Part shown: one piece after another, positions 32,141-40,273 of the stretch
How positions within the stretch are numbered: position 1 is the first letter of the stretch
How the letters are laid out: the number at the start of each line of letters is the position of its first letter
Assembly: GCF_020991365.1 (NCBI RefSeq)
Contig: NZ_JAJLRA010000008.1
Span: forward strand, 1 to 64,000
DNA length: 64,000 nt
Direction: 5' to 3'
Origin: Streptacidiphilus sp. ASG 303
GTDB taxonomy: Bacteria; Actinomycetota; Actinomycetes; Streptomycetales; Streptomycetaceae
The notes under the pieces: generated by a model
What the model was told of the DNA's origin: nothing
What the model saw: only the letters and a program-made list of their open reading frames with translations
Database searches by the model: none
Made by a program: the position numbers and the translations under genes

Positions 32141-33197
32141 AGCCCGAGGCCCGGCCGGCCTCCGGCAGGGGAACCACGGCCACCGCGCGCTCCACCAGCG
32201 AGCCCAGGTAGAGCCGCCCGTCGTGCTCGCAGACCCCCGTCACCTGGCTGAAGCGGTCACCCGGCCCCTGCAGGTCGTGCACGACACGCCCGTCGGCGTC
32301 GACACCGATCACCCATACGGTGCGTTCGGGGGCCGGCTGCAGCCGCGGCGGCAGCGCCCACACGGCGCGGCGCACCGCCGGGTGCGTCCGGTGCAGCAGG
32401 TCCAGGACCGGGTCCCGGTGGCTCGGCATGGCGATCCAGACCACCCCGGACGGGCCGGTGGACATGTTGTCCGGGAACCCGGGCAGCTCCACCAGCACGT
32501 CGCGGTCGCCGGCCCGCCCACCGGCCAGCCACAGCCGGGACACCCGGTACGCCCCGGTCTCCGCCACCGCCACCCAGACCTCGTCCGGCCCCAGTACCAC
32601 CCCGTTGGCGAACTGCAGTCCCTCCAGCAGCACCTCCGGCTCGCCGCCGTCCGGACCCACGCGCAGCAGCCGTCCGGTGCCCGAGTGCTCCAGGATGTCG
32701 GCCTTCCAGTCGTCGATCGTCCAGCGGCGGCTGGACTCGGTGAAGTAGACCGTGCCGTCGGCGGCCGTGACGGCGTTGCTGCAGAACCTCAGCGGCTCGC
32801 CGTCCATGCTGTCCGCGAGCACCTCCACGGCGCCCTTCCGGTCCGCCGTACCGACCGCCGCGCCGGCCGCCGGGTCGACGCGCAGCAGCCGGCCCAGCCG
32901 GGCGTCGCAGACCAGGAGCCGTCCGTCGGGCAGCGGCTGGAGCCCGGCGGGGCGTCCCGGAGCGATGTCGGCGACGGTCTCCGCCACCGAACCGTCCGGG
33001 CCGAGCCGCAGGATCCGGCCGTCCGCCACCCCGCACAGCAGGCGTCCCTCCGCGTCCACCACCACGTCCTCCGGGCCCTCGCCGCTGATCGGCAGCAGCT
33101 CCGGCGGCGGCATAGTGGGCGGCCCCTTTCGCTCCCGGGCGCGCCCGGTGGGGGCGGGCGGCTTCCACACGACCGGCTGCAGCGCGGTACGGGGCAC
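32139..33197 (-). CDS. SMP-30/gluconolactonase/strictosidine-synthase-like protein
   Basis: A 352-residue beta-propeller lactonase-like protein. ISGEGPEDVVVDAEGRLLCG opens the propeller, NAVTAADGTVYFTESSRRW, LQFANGVVLGPDEVWVAV and LPGFPDNMSTGPSGVVWIAMPSHRDP are the conserved metal-site blades of the SMP-30/strictosidine synthase family, and CEHDGRLYLGSLVERAVAVVPL ends it. The substrate is probably a lactone or ester. The GTG at 33197 is chosen because AGGAG lies 6 bases before it and LQPVVWKPP is a common N-terminus of these proteins. There is no signal peptide. Confidence 0.88.
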   Translation of the reverse strand: MPRTALQPVVWKPPAPTGRARERKGPPTMPPPELLPISGEGPEDVVVDAEGRLLCGVADGRILRLGPDGSVAETVADIAPGRPAGLQPLPDGRLLVCDARLGRLLRVDPAAGAAVGTADRKGAVEVLADSMDGEPLRFCSNAVTAADGTVYFTESSRRWTIDDWKADILEHSGTGRLLRVGPDGGEPEVLLEGLQFANGVVLGPDEVWVAVAETGAYRVSRLWLAGGRAGDRDVLVELPGFPDNMSTGPSGVVWIAMPSHRDPVLDLLHRTHPAVRRAVWALPPRLQPAPERTVWVIGVDADGRVVHDLQGPGDRFSQVTGVCEHDGRLYLGSLVERAVAVVPLPEAGRASG

Positions 33198-33338
33198 GAC
33201 GGGCTCCTCTCGGCGGGCGTATCGGCCGGCGCCCAGACTACGGACGGCCGGGCCGGGCGACGAGATGCTTGTTACTGTGGCGTTCGCCCACCCGTCCATT
33301 ACCGGCCGGCGAAAGCCCCGACGCCCGGAGAGGCCCCG

Positions 33339-33689
33339 ATGACGGACCAGCCCACCACCGCCCCCGCCGACAGCACGGAGAAGACCGGGGCCGGCGTGGC
33401 GGACCCGGCGGTGCGGGCGGAGCTCGAGCGACTGCGGCAGTCCATCGACAACATCGACGCCGCCGTCGTCCACATGCTCGCCGAGCGGTTCAAGTGCACG
33501 CAGCAGGTCGGCCGCCTCAAGGCCGAGCACCGGCTGCCCCCGGCCGACCCGGACCGCGAGCGGCGGCAGATCGAGCGTCTGCGCGGCCTGGCCGCCGACG
33601 CCCATCTGGACCCGGTCTTCGCGGAGAAGTTCCTCACCTTCATCATCGCCGAGGTCATCCGCCACCACGAGGACATCGCCCGCTCCTGA
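33339..33689 (+). CDS. chorismate mutase (AroQ type)
   Basis: A 116-residue AroQ-fold chorismate mutase. LERLRQSIDNIDAAVVHMLAERFKCTQQVGRLKAEH holds the Arg, Lys and acidic residues of helix 1, DRERRQIERLRGLA helix 2, and FLTFIIAEVIRHHEDIA helix 3. It converts chorismate to prephenate for Phe and Tyr synthesis. The 20-residue N-terminal tail is disordered. GGAGAGG lies 5 bases before the ATG at 33339. It is divergent from the lactonase gene and monocistronic. Confidence 0.93.
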   Translation: MTDQPTTAPADSTEKTGAGVADPAVRAELERLRQSIDNIDAAVVHMLAERFKCTQQVGRLKAEHRLPPADPDRERRQIERLRGLAADAHLDPVFAEKFLTFIIAEVIRHHEDIARS

Positions 33690-34216
33690 TGCGCGGCCCG
33701 GGTCCGCTCGCAGGCACTGCTCGGGCCCTGGCCCCGGCCCCGTCCTCAGCCCGGGCCTCGGGCCTGCGGGCAGCCGGCTGCCCGGGCGCGCTGTGGCACG
33801 GACGCCGGGTCGGAAGGTGCGTGAGGTCCGCCGGTCCGCGATCGCGACGCGCTGGCGGCTGCCGTGGTGTCCGGCGGCGGCTGCCGGGTTTCCTCCTGCC
33901 GCTGGGCCCGTAGGGCCCGCTGCGCCTGCCGGGATCGCTCCCCGGTCGCGGCGTGAGCGTCCCGGCGCTGTCGCCGCGCACCGGGAGGACGTGGTGACCG
34001 ATGCCCGGAGTCGGCCCGGTTATGACGATGCATACGTGCGCACTGCACCGGAACCGTGTCTGTGGTGTTTCGGGCTGCCAGGACGGGCCCTCGTCCGGTA
34101 CGTCCGGCGCGCTCGTACTGTCGGGCTGCTGGAATCTGGCGGCGGTCCGGGGGTGCGGCAGGCGGAGGGGCCGCCGCCTGGTTCCGCCGGTCCTGGCGTG
34201 CTCGGAGGGCCGACGC
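33690..34216. other. intergenic region, 527 bases
   Basis: It lies between the chorismate mutase and the 3' end of the parB-like gene. No frame has convincing coding bias. A short stretch near 34010-34060 is AT-richer than its surroundings. Nothing else was recognised. Confidence 0.4.
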
Positions 34217-34241
34217 GGGGCCCGGCGGTGTGCCGGGCCCC
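34217..34241 (-). terminator. terminator of parAB-like operon
   Basis: A perfect 10-bp stem (GGGGCCCGGC / GCCGGGCCCC, loop GGTGT) lies 26 bases downstream of the parB-like stop codon. Confidence 0.65.
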
Positions 34242-34266
34242 GGGGCTGCGGATGCTTCTGCGGAGG

Positions 34267-35100
34267 TCAGCCGTCGGCGAGCAGGACGATCAGACGGTCC
34301 AGCAGGCGCGGGGTGAGGTGGCGGCGCAGGGCCGCGGCGATGTTCTCGGGTGTGTCCAGGGTGATTACGGCGTAATCGCCCTGCGGGGCCGGGGGAGAGG
34401 CCGTCGGACGGCGGGAGCGTTGGGCGGGCGCTGCCGGAGTCGGCAGGGTCTGCTGCTCCTGGGGGAGCCGTGCGATCCGCCGGGCGTCCTCCACACCGAG
34501 GGCGCCCTCCGCGAGTGCCTGCTGGAGTTCGGGCCGCAGCCGCAGCAGGGCGAGCCGCTGCGAGATGAACCCCTGGGACTTTCCCAACCGGGCGGCGAGC
34601 TCCCGTTGCGAGTACGCGTAGCCGTCGACCAGCCGTTGGATCGCGCGGGCCTGTTCCAGCTCGGTGAGGTCGTCCCGCTGAACGTTCTCGATCAGCGCGT
34701 CCTCACCCGAGTGGAGCGCGTCCCCCCGTACGTGCACCGGTACCTCGGTCAGCCCGGCCATCCGGGCGGCGGCCAGCCGCCGGTGCCCGTGCAGCACGAC
34801 GTACGGCGCGTCACCCACCGCACGGCGGTGCTGGGGGTAGTGGAGGAGGAACGCCTCGCGGGTCACCACGCCGAGCGGCTGGAGCACACCGCGTTCCCGC
34901 ACGGTGTCGGCCAGGCCCTCCAGGTCGCGCAGCTCCTCGCGCGGGTTGTCGGGGTTCTCGGCCAGGGCGGTGAGCGGCAGCACGGTGGGGCGGGCGTCCA
35001 CCGTGGCCGTGGTCGTAGCTGCGGCTGCGGTCGTGGCCGGGACCAGGACTGCCGTGGCCCCGGGCGTGAGCAGGGTGGCGAGGTCGATGCGGCGCCCCAT
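34267..35100 (-). CDS. ParB/RepB/Spo0J family partition protein
   Basis: A 277-residue ParB-type protein. LPLTALAENPDNPREEL is the typical strand entering the N-terminal domain. VVLHGHRRLAAARMAGLTEVPVHV carries the GxRR-type CTP-binding motif (here GHRR), and ENVQRDDLTELEQARAIQRLVD follows. YSQRELAARLGKSQGFISQRLALLRL is the helix-turn-helix that binds parS. The ATG overlaps the parA stop (TGATG). No chromosomal parS palindrome was seen nearby, so this pair probably recognises a different site from the oriC ParABS system. Confidence 0.92.
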   Translation of the reverse strand: MGRRIDLATLLTPGATAVLVPATTAAAATTTATVDARPTVLPLTALAENPDNPREELRDLEGLADTVRERGVLQPLGVVTREAFLLHYPQHRRAVGDAPYVVLHGHRRLAAARMAGLTEVPVHVRGDALHSGEDALIENVQRDDLTELEQARAIQRLVDGYAYSQRELAARLGKSQGFISQRLALLRLRPELQQALAEGALGVEDARRIARLPQEQQTLPTPAAPAQRSRRPTASPPAPQGDYAVITLDTPENIAAALRRHLTPRLLDRLIVLLADG

Positions 35101-36167
35101 CACCGGCCTCCCTTCCGGGCGGCGGCTGCCTGCTTCCGCCGTCCCCTCGGCCGCGGCGGCCTGCCGTTCACGGGCTCGGCCGGTGTGACGACCGGTGTGA
35201 CGACCGGTGCGGCTGCCGATGTGACAGCCGGTGCCGCCGTGGTCCCGCCGGCCAGGGACGCCGGGGCGGTCGTGGCTGCGGACGTGGCCGGGTCCGCGCC
35301 CGCTGTGCCGGGCGTGCGCTGCGACGCCTGCGCGTTCCGCCCGCTCCGTACGCCCTTCCCGCTCCGCCCGCCCCGGCCGTCGGCCGGCGCGGGAATGCCG
35401 CCGACCACCGCCGCCGGTCCCGCCGCTGCCGATGCTGCCGCGGCCACGGGTTCGGCGGCGCCGAGGCCGACCTCCAGGGCGAGCCGGAAGAAGTCCTCCC
35501 GGGCCTGCAGGGCGACCCGGTTGCCGCCGTACTGGGTGACGACCAGTCCGTCGGCCGAGGCGCGGGTGTGGAGCTTGTAGTGCCGGACCACGGTACGGGC
35601 CACCGGCCACCCCTGGGCCTCGACGAAGGCCCGGGTCTGCTCCAGGTCCGCCCGTCCGTCGCGCGGGTCCCAGTTGTTGACCACGACCCGGAACGGCAGC
35701 CCGCGCGGCTTCACCACCCGCTCGATCGTGCGCTGGGTCGGTTCGAAGCCCAGCGGTTCCGGCTCGATGGGCACGATCACGTCGTGGGCGTGGTCGAGGA
35801 CGGCCCGCAGCGCCTCCGCGGCGGGCCCCTCGCCCAGGGGGCACCGCTCACCCGGGTCGGTGCGCCCGGAGAGGTCGAGCCAGCCGGGGGTGTCGACGAA
35901 GACGTGCCGGGCCGAGGGGATCAGGTGGAGCGCCGCGAGCCCGGCGGGGTCGTCGTGCGCCTGGACGAAGTCGAAGGGCAACCCGTCGCCCACCCGCTCC
36001 GACCACCACACGGCGGAGCCCTGCGGGTCGATGGAGACCGCGACGACCGGCGGGTCCTCGCCGGCGGTCCCGCCGAGGACGTCGGCGGTGACGGCGGCGA
36101 GGTTGACGGTGAGGGTGGACTTCCCCACGCCGCCCTTCTGGTTGAGGATCACGTGCACCTGGGCCAT
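35100..36167 (-). CDS. ParA family ATPase
   Basis: A 355-residue Walker-type ATPase. HVILNQKGGVGKSTLTVNLA is the deviant Walker A motif (residues 6-25), SIDPQGSAVWW motif A', and HVFVDTPGWLDL the Walker B region. The final 95 residues are a low-complexity Ala/Pro/Thr/Val tail ending in a basic cluster (RPRGRRKQAAAARKGGR) that could contact DNA. The ATG at 36167 directly precedes the ATPase fold. It is first gene of the pair with the ParB-type protein, and a 16-bp inverted repeat lies 17 bases upstream. Confidence 0.93.
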   Translation of the reverse strand: MAQVHVILNQKGGVGKSTLTVNLAAVTADVLGGTAGEDPPVVAVSIDPQGSAVWWSERVGDGLPFDFVQAHDDPAGLAALHLIPSARHVFVDTPGWLDLSGRTDPGERCPLGEGPAAEALRAVLDHAHDVIVPIEPEPLGFEPTQRTIERVVKPRGLPFRVVVNNWDPRDGRADLEQTRAFVEAQGWPVARTVVRHYKLHTRASADGLVVTQYGGNRVALQAREDFFRLALEVGLGAAEPVAAAASAAAGPAAVVGGIPAPADGRGGRSGKGVRSGRNAQASQRTPGTAGADPATSAATTAPASLAGGTTAAPAVTSAAAPVVTPVVTPAEPVNGRPPRPRGRRKQAAAARKGGR

Positions 36168-36183
36168 GGACCGTCCCTGGGGT

Positions 36184-36199
36184 ATGTCGAATCGGACAT
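36184..36199. promoter_or_regulatory. inverted repeat upstream of parA, possible operator or parS-like site
   Basis: ATGTC-GAATCG-GACAT is a 5-bp perfect inverted repeat with a 6-base centre, 17 bases before the parA start. Plasmid-type ParA or ParB proteins often bind such a site for autoregulation or as a centromere. Confidence 0.5.
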
Positions 36200-36392
36200 T
36201 CAGGATGTACGGCCACTCTGACAGTGCCACCGGCGCGCACCCCGCACCCGCGCCCGGTGTCGTGGTGCACGCCCCCGTTCACGCCCCTCGTTCGGCCCTC
36301 GGCCGAGGGCGGGGCCAACGTCCTTTCCGGAAGCAGGACTTGGCGGCCCACCGGTGGCCGCGTCACGGTCCGGGAGCCGCGCCGATGCGTGC

Positions 36393-36416
36393 CGGAGGGC
36401 CCGGCCGGGCCCTCCG
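36393..36416 (-). terminator. acetyltransferase terminator
   Basis: A perfect 10-bp stem (CGGAGGGCCC / GGGCCCTCCG, loop GGCC) lies 41 bases downstream of the acetyltransferase stop. Confidence 0.65.
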
Positions 36417-36456
36417 CGCCCCCGGACGCGGGCCGCCGCACGTCACCGCGGCCCGG

Positions 36457-36948
36457 TCAGGCGCCCGCGCCGAGCTCCTTGCCGTACCAGACCTCCATGT
36501 ACGGGCCCGTGCAGTATGCCGGGATCTCGGCGTAACCGTGGCGTGCGTACAGTGCGCGGGCCTCGACCAGGTCGAGGCGGGTGTTCAGGACCATCCGGCG
36601 GGCGCCGAGCGTGCGCGCCTCGTGCTCCAGCGCCTCCAGCAGGAGGCCCGCGCCCCCGCGGCCGCGGAAGGCGGGCCGCAGGTAGACGCGGGTGAGTTCG
36701 GCGCGTCCGTCGTCCAGCATCAGGACCCCGCCGCAGGCGGCGGCCTCACCGCCGCGGCGTCCGACCACGAACTGCCCGGTGGGCGGGGCGAGGAGTTCGG
36801 CACCGTCCCCGGCCAGGCCCCGGTCGACCTCCTCGGGCGTTGCGGGCCGTCTCCAGTAGCGGCTCGCCACCTCGTCGTAGTAGGCGCGGCGCAGACCGGT
36901 CGCGTCGGGGGAGTCGAAGGCCTCGGGGGCCAGGGTCCAGGACGTCAT
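36457..36948 (-). CDS. GNAT family N-acetyltransferase
   Basis: A 163-residue acetyltransferase. VVGRRGGEAAACGGVLMLDDGRAELTRVYLRPAFRGRGGAGLLL holds the central strand and the R-G-x-G-G/A acetyl-CoA loop, followed by LNTRLDLVEARALYARHGYAEI, the classic C-terminal strand and Tyr. It transfers acetyl from acetyl-CoA to an unknown amine. GGAG lies 8 bases before the ATG at 36948. Confidence 0.92.
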   Translation of the reverse strand: MTSWTLAPEAFDSPDATGLRRAYYDEVASRYWRRPATPEEVDRGLAGDGAELLAPPTGQFVVGRRGGEAAACGGVLMLDDGRAELTRVYLRPAFRGRGGAGLLLEALEHEARTLGARRMVLNTRLDLVEARALYARHGYAEIPAYCTGPYMEVWYGKELGAGA

Positions 36949-37015
36949 GACGCACTCTCCTACCCGAGGCGGCCGGGGACCGGCCAGCGCATTTCGGCGG
37001 GCCCGGGGGCCGCCC

Positions 37016-38119
37016 TCAGAGCCGCCGTCCGGCCCGGCCCTCCCGGCCGTCCGCCCCGGTGCAGGCATCTGCCCCGGTGCAGGCCTCCGCCCCCGGGGTC
37101 GGCCCGCCGTCCGCCGGCACCGACGCCACCGGCATCCCCTCCGGCGCCCCCGGCACCGGCACCGGCACCGGCGGCGCCGACGAGGCCGACGAGGCCGAGG
37201 TCTGCGCGATGAACGCGCCCGCCAGCACCAGCAGCCCGCCGAGCACCTGGGGCACCCCCAGGTGCTCGTCCAGCAGGACCCACGCCGCGACCGTGGCGAC
37301 CACCGCCTCCAGGCAGGCCACCACCCCTGCCACCGGAGGCGACAGGCGACGCACCGCCACCACGCCGGTCAGGTACGCCAGGACGGTCGCCACCAGCACC
37401 ACCCAGGCCACCAGCAGCAGGGCCGGAACCCGTTCGCCGCCCATCGCCACCGAGCCGCCCAGCACGTGCCACTCCGTCTGCCACGGACGCGCCACCGCGG
37501 TCAGCGCCACCGCGCCCACCAGCAGCCCGTACGCGCTGACGGCCAGCGGGTCCACGGGCTCGCCGCCGCCGCTCCCGGCGTCCGAGAGCACGAAGTACCC
37601 GACCTGGCAGCAGGCCGCCCCCAGCGCCAGCAGCACCCCGAGCGGGTCGAAGCCCAGACCGGACCAGACCTCGACCACGCACCCCAGGCCGCCCACCGCC
37701 AGCACCGCGCCGAGCGCGGCCGCCCGGGTGACCGGCCTCCGCTGGACGAACCGCACCCACCCCAGGAGCAGCGGCGGCCCCAGGTACTCGATCAGGAGGG
37801 CCACCCCGACCGGGATCCGGGAGATGGACGCGAAGTAGAACGCCTGGACGCCGGCCACCCCCAGCAGTCCGAACCCGACCAGCAGCCCGGGCCGCCGCCG
37901 CAGTTCGCCCCGGTGCCGCACCGCGACCGGCAGCAGCACCAGGGCCGCACCGGCCACCCGCAGCCACACCACGTGGAGGGGGTCGAGGCCCGCGGAGATC
38001 AGCGGCTTCGCCGCCGTCCCCGAACCGCCGAAGGCGAACGCGGACAGCAGGGCGAGGGCGAGTCCGCCGGCTCTGCCGGAGTGCGGCGCGGACCCGCCGT
38101 GTGTCTCTGAATCGGGCAT
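37016..38119 (-). CDS. EamA family (DMT) transporter
   Basis: A 367-residue inner-membrane protein with ten predicted helices in two EamA repeats. Repeat one covers LALALLSAFAFGGSGTAAKPLI to IEYLGPPLLLGWV, and repeat two ends at LSPPVAGVVACLEAVVATVAAWVLLDEHLG. This Glu-containing helix is typical of RhtA/YdcZ-like metabolite exporters. The last 60 residues are Pro/Ala/Gly-rich and cytoplasmic. No clear ribosome-binding site is seen; an AGAAT hexamer close to the ATG suggests a short or absent leader. The substrate is unknown. Confidence 0.9.
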   Translation of the reverse strand: MPDSETHGGSAPHSGRAGGLALALLSAFAFGGSGTAAKPLISAGLDPLHVVWLRVAGAALVLLPVAVRHRGELRRRPGLLVGFGLLGVAGVQAFYFASISRIPVGVALLIEYLGPPLLLGWVRFVQRRPVTRAAALGAVLAVGGLGCVVEVWSGLGFDPLGVLLALGAACCQVGYFVLSDAGSGGGEPVDPLAVSAYGLLVGAVALTAVARPWQTEWHVLGGSVAMGGERVPALLLVAWVVLVATVLAYLTGVVAVRRLSPPVAGVVACLEAVVATVAAWVLLDEHLGVPQVLGGLLVLAGAFIAQTSASSASSAPPVPVPVPGAPEGMPVASVPADGGPTPGAEACTGADACTGADGREGRAGRRL

Positions 38120-38323
38120 CCGGCCATTCTGGCAGGGGCGTGCTGCGGGCTGCTTCGCAGGTCAGGATGGATGCGGCGGTGTTCCCCGCGGCACCGTCGG
38201 GCTCCCGTCGGTCCACCCGCCAGCCGGATACGGCCCGTCGGACGCGGCCCGTCGGGCGCCGACGGTCGTGGGCGGCGGCACCGCGCGGTACGGCCGCCGC
38301 CCGCTCCCCGCCGCCCGGAGACG

Positions 38324-38361
38324 CCGAGGGCCCCTCCGTGTCTCCACGGAGGGGCCCTCGG
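38324..38361 (-). terminator. tRNA-Lys copy 2 terminator
   Basis: A 17-bp perfect stem (arms 38324-38340 and 38345-38361, loop TCTC) ends 9 bases from the tRNA 3' end. Confidence 0.85.
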
Positions 38362-38370
38362 TACCGCATG

Positions 38371-38443
38371 TGCGCCGCCAGGGACTCGAACCCCGAACCC
38401 GCTGGTTAAGAGCCAGCTGCTCTGCCAGTTGAGCTAGCGGCGC
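38371..38443 (-). tRNA. tRNA-Lys (CUU), copy 2
   Basis: This is the same 73-base cloverleaf as copies 3 and 4, with anticodon loop CTCTTAA and a G-C pair at 31-39. CCA is not encoded. It is followed at once by its own hairpin terminator. Confidence 0.97.
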
Positions 38444-38487
38444 TCACCTGCGGGAAGAACTCTACCGCATCCGGCGGGTGCTCCCGT

Positions 38488-39261
38488 TCACGGCCGGTCG
38501 GCCAGGAAGGCCGTGGTCCGCGCCCGGTCGTCGCACTCCGCGAAGAGCCCGCCGTCCGCCATCCCCACCTGGATCCCGCCGCCCGGGACCCCCAGCACGA
38601 GCGAGGGCGGTGCCACCGGGGTCGCGCCTGACGCGCAGTAGCCGTCGCCCTCGCCCAGCACCGACACCAGGGTGACCCGCACCCAGGCCCTGCCGCCCGG
38701 GGCCAGCCGCACCGGCCGCGCCGCCCCTTCGCGGACGGTCCGCAGCGGACGGTTGCGGCGCGGGTCGCCCTGCCCGGCGACCGCGACGGAGGGGAAGCCC
38801 TGCAGCACGCAGGAGCCGGGCCCGCGGTTGGTGAGGGAGACCAGCACCGCGTAGGTCCCGTCGGGGTTGGAGGGCTCCAGCCGCCGGGCGCCGGAGGCGG
38901 CGAGCCCGCCGGGGGAGCAGGCGGCCGAGGCGGTCCCGCCGGGGGCCGGGCGGCCCGACGCGCCGTCCGCCGGCCCCTGGGACGCGGGCGCCGACGGCAC
39001 GGGCGCCGACGGTGCGGACGCCGACGGTGCGGGAGCAGCAGGGCGCGACGCCGGGCCGCCGGGCTCCGCGGTGCCCGAGGGGCGTCCCGAGGGGGCCGGG
39101 GAGGCGGACGCCGCACGCGACGGAGCCGCCGTACCCGGGGCGGCCGCCCCGACCGTCCCCGGACCGCACGCCGTCAGGAGCCCGCCCGCCGCCGCCAGCA
39201 CCGCGGCCCCCCGGACCGCCCCCAGACCCCGGACCGCCCCGTACCCTCGAGTCCTCGCCAT
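38488..39261 (-). CDS. DUF4232 domain lipoprotein
   Basis: A 257-residue exported lipoprotein. The signal peptide ends LAAAGGLLTACGPG, with LTAC as lipobox. A linker of about 80 residues rich in Ala, Pro and Ser leads to a DUF4232 domain: LVSLTNRGPGSCVLQGFPSVAVAG, then VRLAPGGRAWVRVTL, with the conserved Cys pair CVLQ and YCASG. The domain is common in actinobacterial surface proteins and its role is unknown. The ATG follows AGGGGG by 8 bases. Confidence 0.88.
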   Translation of the reverse strand: MARTRGYGAVRGLGAVRGAAVLAAAGGLLTACGPGTVGAAAPGTAAPSRAASASPAPSGRPSGTAEPGGPASRPAAPAPSASAPSAPVPSAPASQGPADGASGRPAPGGTASAACSPGGLAASGARRLEPSNPDGTYAVLVSLTNRGPGSCVLQGFPSVAVAGQGDPRRNRPLRTVREGAARPVRLAPGGRAWVRVTLVSVLGEGDGYCASGATPVAPPSLVLGVPGGGIQVGMADGGLFAECDDRARTTAFLADRP

Positions 39262-39468
39262 GACCGCGTCCCCCTGTCGTCCGTCCTCCGGCGGCCGCTC
39301 CGGCCGTCGTCCGCATCCACGCGGCCGCCGCCGGGCGGGTTGCGGCCGTGCCGGGCTGTGACACGGCGGTGACCGGCCCGTCGCGCCCCGCGCCCGGTGC
39401 CGCGCCCGCGCTGCTCCCGGCGCCCGCCGCCGGTCGCGCGGCGCGTCCGGCTGCCGCATCCTGGGTGC

Positions 39469-39834
39469 ATGGACAGCGGTGGCGCAGGTCGGATGCAGGA
39501 GTCCTTCGAGGGCTGGCTGCGCGGTCACGGCTGGAAGATCCTGGACGAGCACTGCGACCACGACTGCGTCGACGTCGAGGCGTGGCACGCCGACGGCGCG
39601 CGCCTGCTGGCGGAGGTTCAGGAGGACACCGCCGACGCGGACCGCGACCTCGACACCGCCTACGGCCGGCTGCTGCGCCGGATGGACGACAACCCGGGCA
39701 CCCGGTACGCCGTCGTCGTCCCGGAGGGCGCGGTGGAGGCGGCCCTGCGGGTCTCCGCGCGGGTCCGCGGACTGCTGGGGGTCGACCTGTACGCGGTCGG
39801 CGCGGGCGGTGCGGTCCGCCGCCTCGACGGCTGA
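39469..39834 (+). CDS. small protein with endonuclease-like fold (hypothetical)
   Basis: A 121-residue protein. VDVEAWHADGARLLAEVQEDT has the D...E-x-Q spacing of the PD-(D/E)XK core with Gln in place of Lys, and LDTAYGRLLRRMDDNPGTRYAVVVPE resembles the following helix and strand of restriction-endonuclease-like proteins. A HCDHDC cluster precedes it. No family was firmly recognised and nuclease activity is only a guess. The start lacks a ribosome-binding site; CATCCT lies 6 bases upstream, so it may be leaderless. Confidence 0.7.
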   Translation: MDSGGAGRMQESFEGWLRGHGWKILDEHCDHDCVDVEAWHADGARLLAEVQEDTADADRDLDTAYGRLLRRMDDNPGTRYAVVVPEGAVEAALRVSARVRGLLGVDLYAVGAGGAVRRLDG

Positions 39835-40273
39835 CGGGACTCCCGGTCCGCATCCTGCCGCTCCCGGCCTCGCCCGCCGCGGCCCCGTCCACCGCGCCCC
39901 CGTCCACCGCTGCCGTGCACGTCGGCGGGTGACCGGCGGCCGGTTTCCCGACCCCGGGCCCCCTGCAGCCGTCGGCCCCCGGTGCCCTGCCGACCCCACG
40001 GCCCGGGCCGGGCCGGGCCGGTGCCGAGGGCCCGTCCGACGGCACCCCGGCCCCGCACCCCGGCCCCGCACCCCCCTCGGCACCCGGACCGCCCGGCCCG
40101 GCGCGGATCCCGCCCGACGCGCCGTCATGTCCGCCACCCGGCGGTCACCTCCTGCGCCCGGAGGGTGACAGCGCGTGCGCGACCTGTGCGCCCTGCGTAG
40201 CTTCGACCGGGTGCGGGTGCTCCGGCCCGCAGCCGGCAGCGGGCCACACACCAGGGGAAGCAGGTCACCACCG
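39835..40273. other. intergenic region with promoter of beta-helix gene
   Basis: 439 bases without a gene. It contains a tandem CCCCGGCCCCGCA pair near 40056-40078. Close to the downstream gene, GGGTGACAGCGCG and TAGCTT (about 40196) could be -35 and -10 elements, with a 70-base leader to the ATG at 40274. Confidence 0.4.

Noticed and set aside
34001-34375. 124-codon plus-strand frame before the parB-like gene
   Set aside because: No ribosome-binding site, weak codon bias and overlap with the 3' end of the parB-like gene on the other strand.
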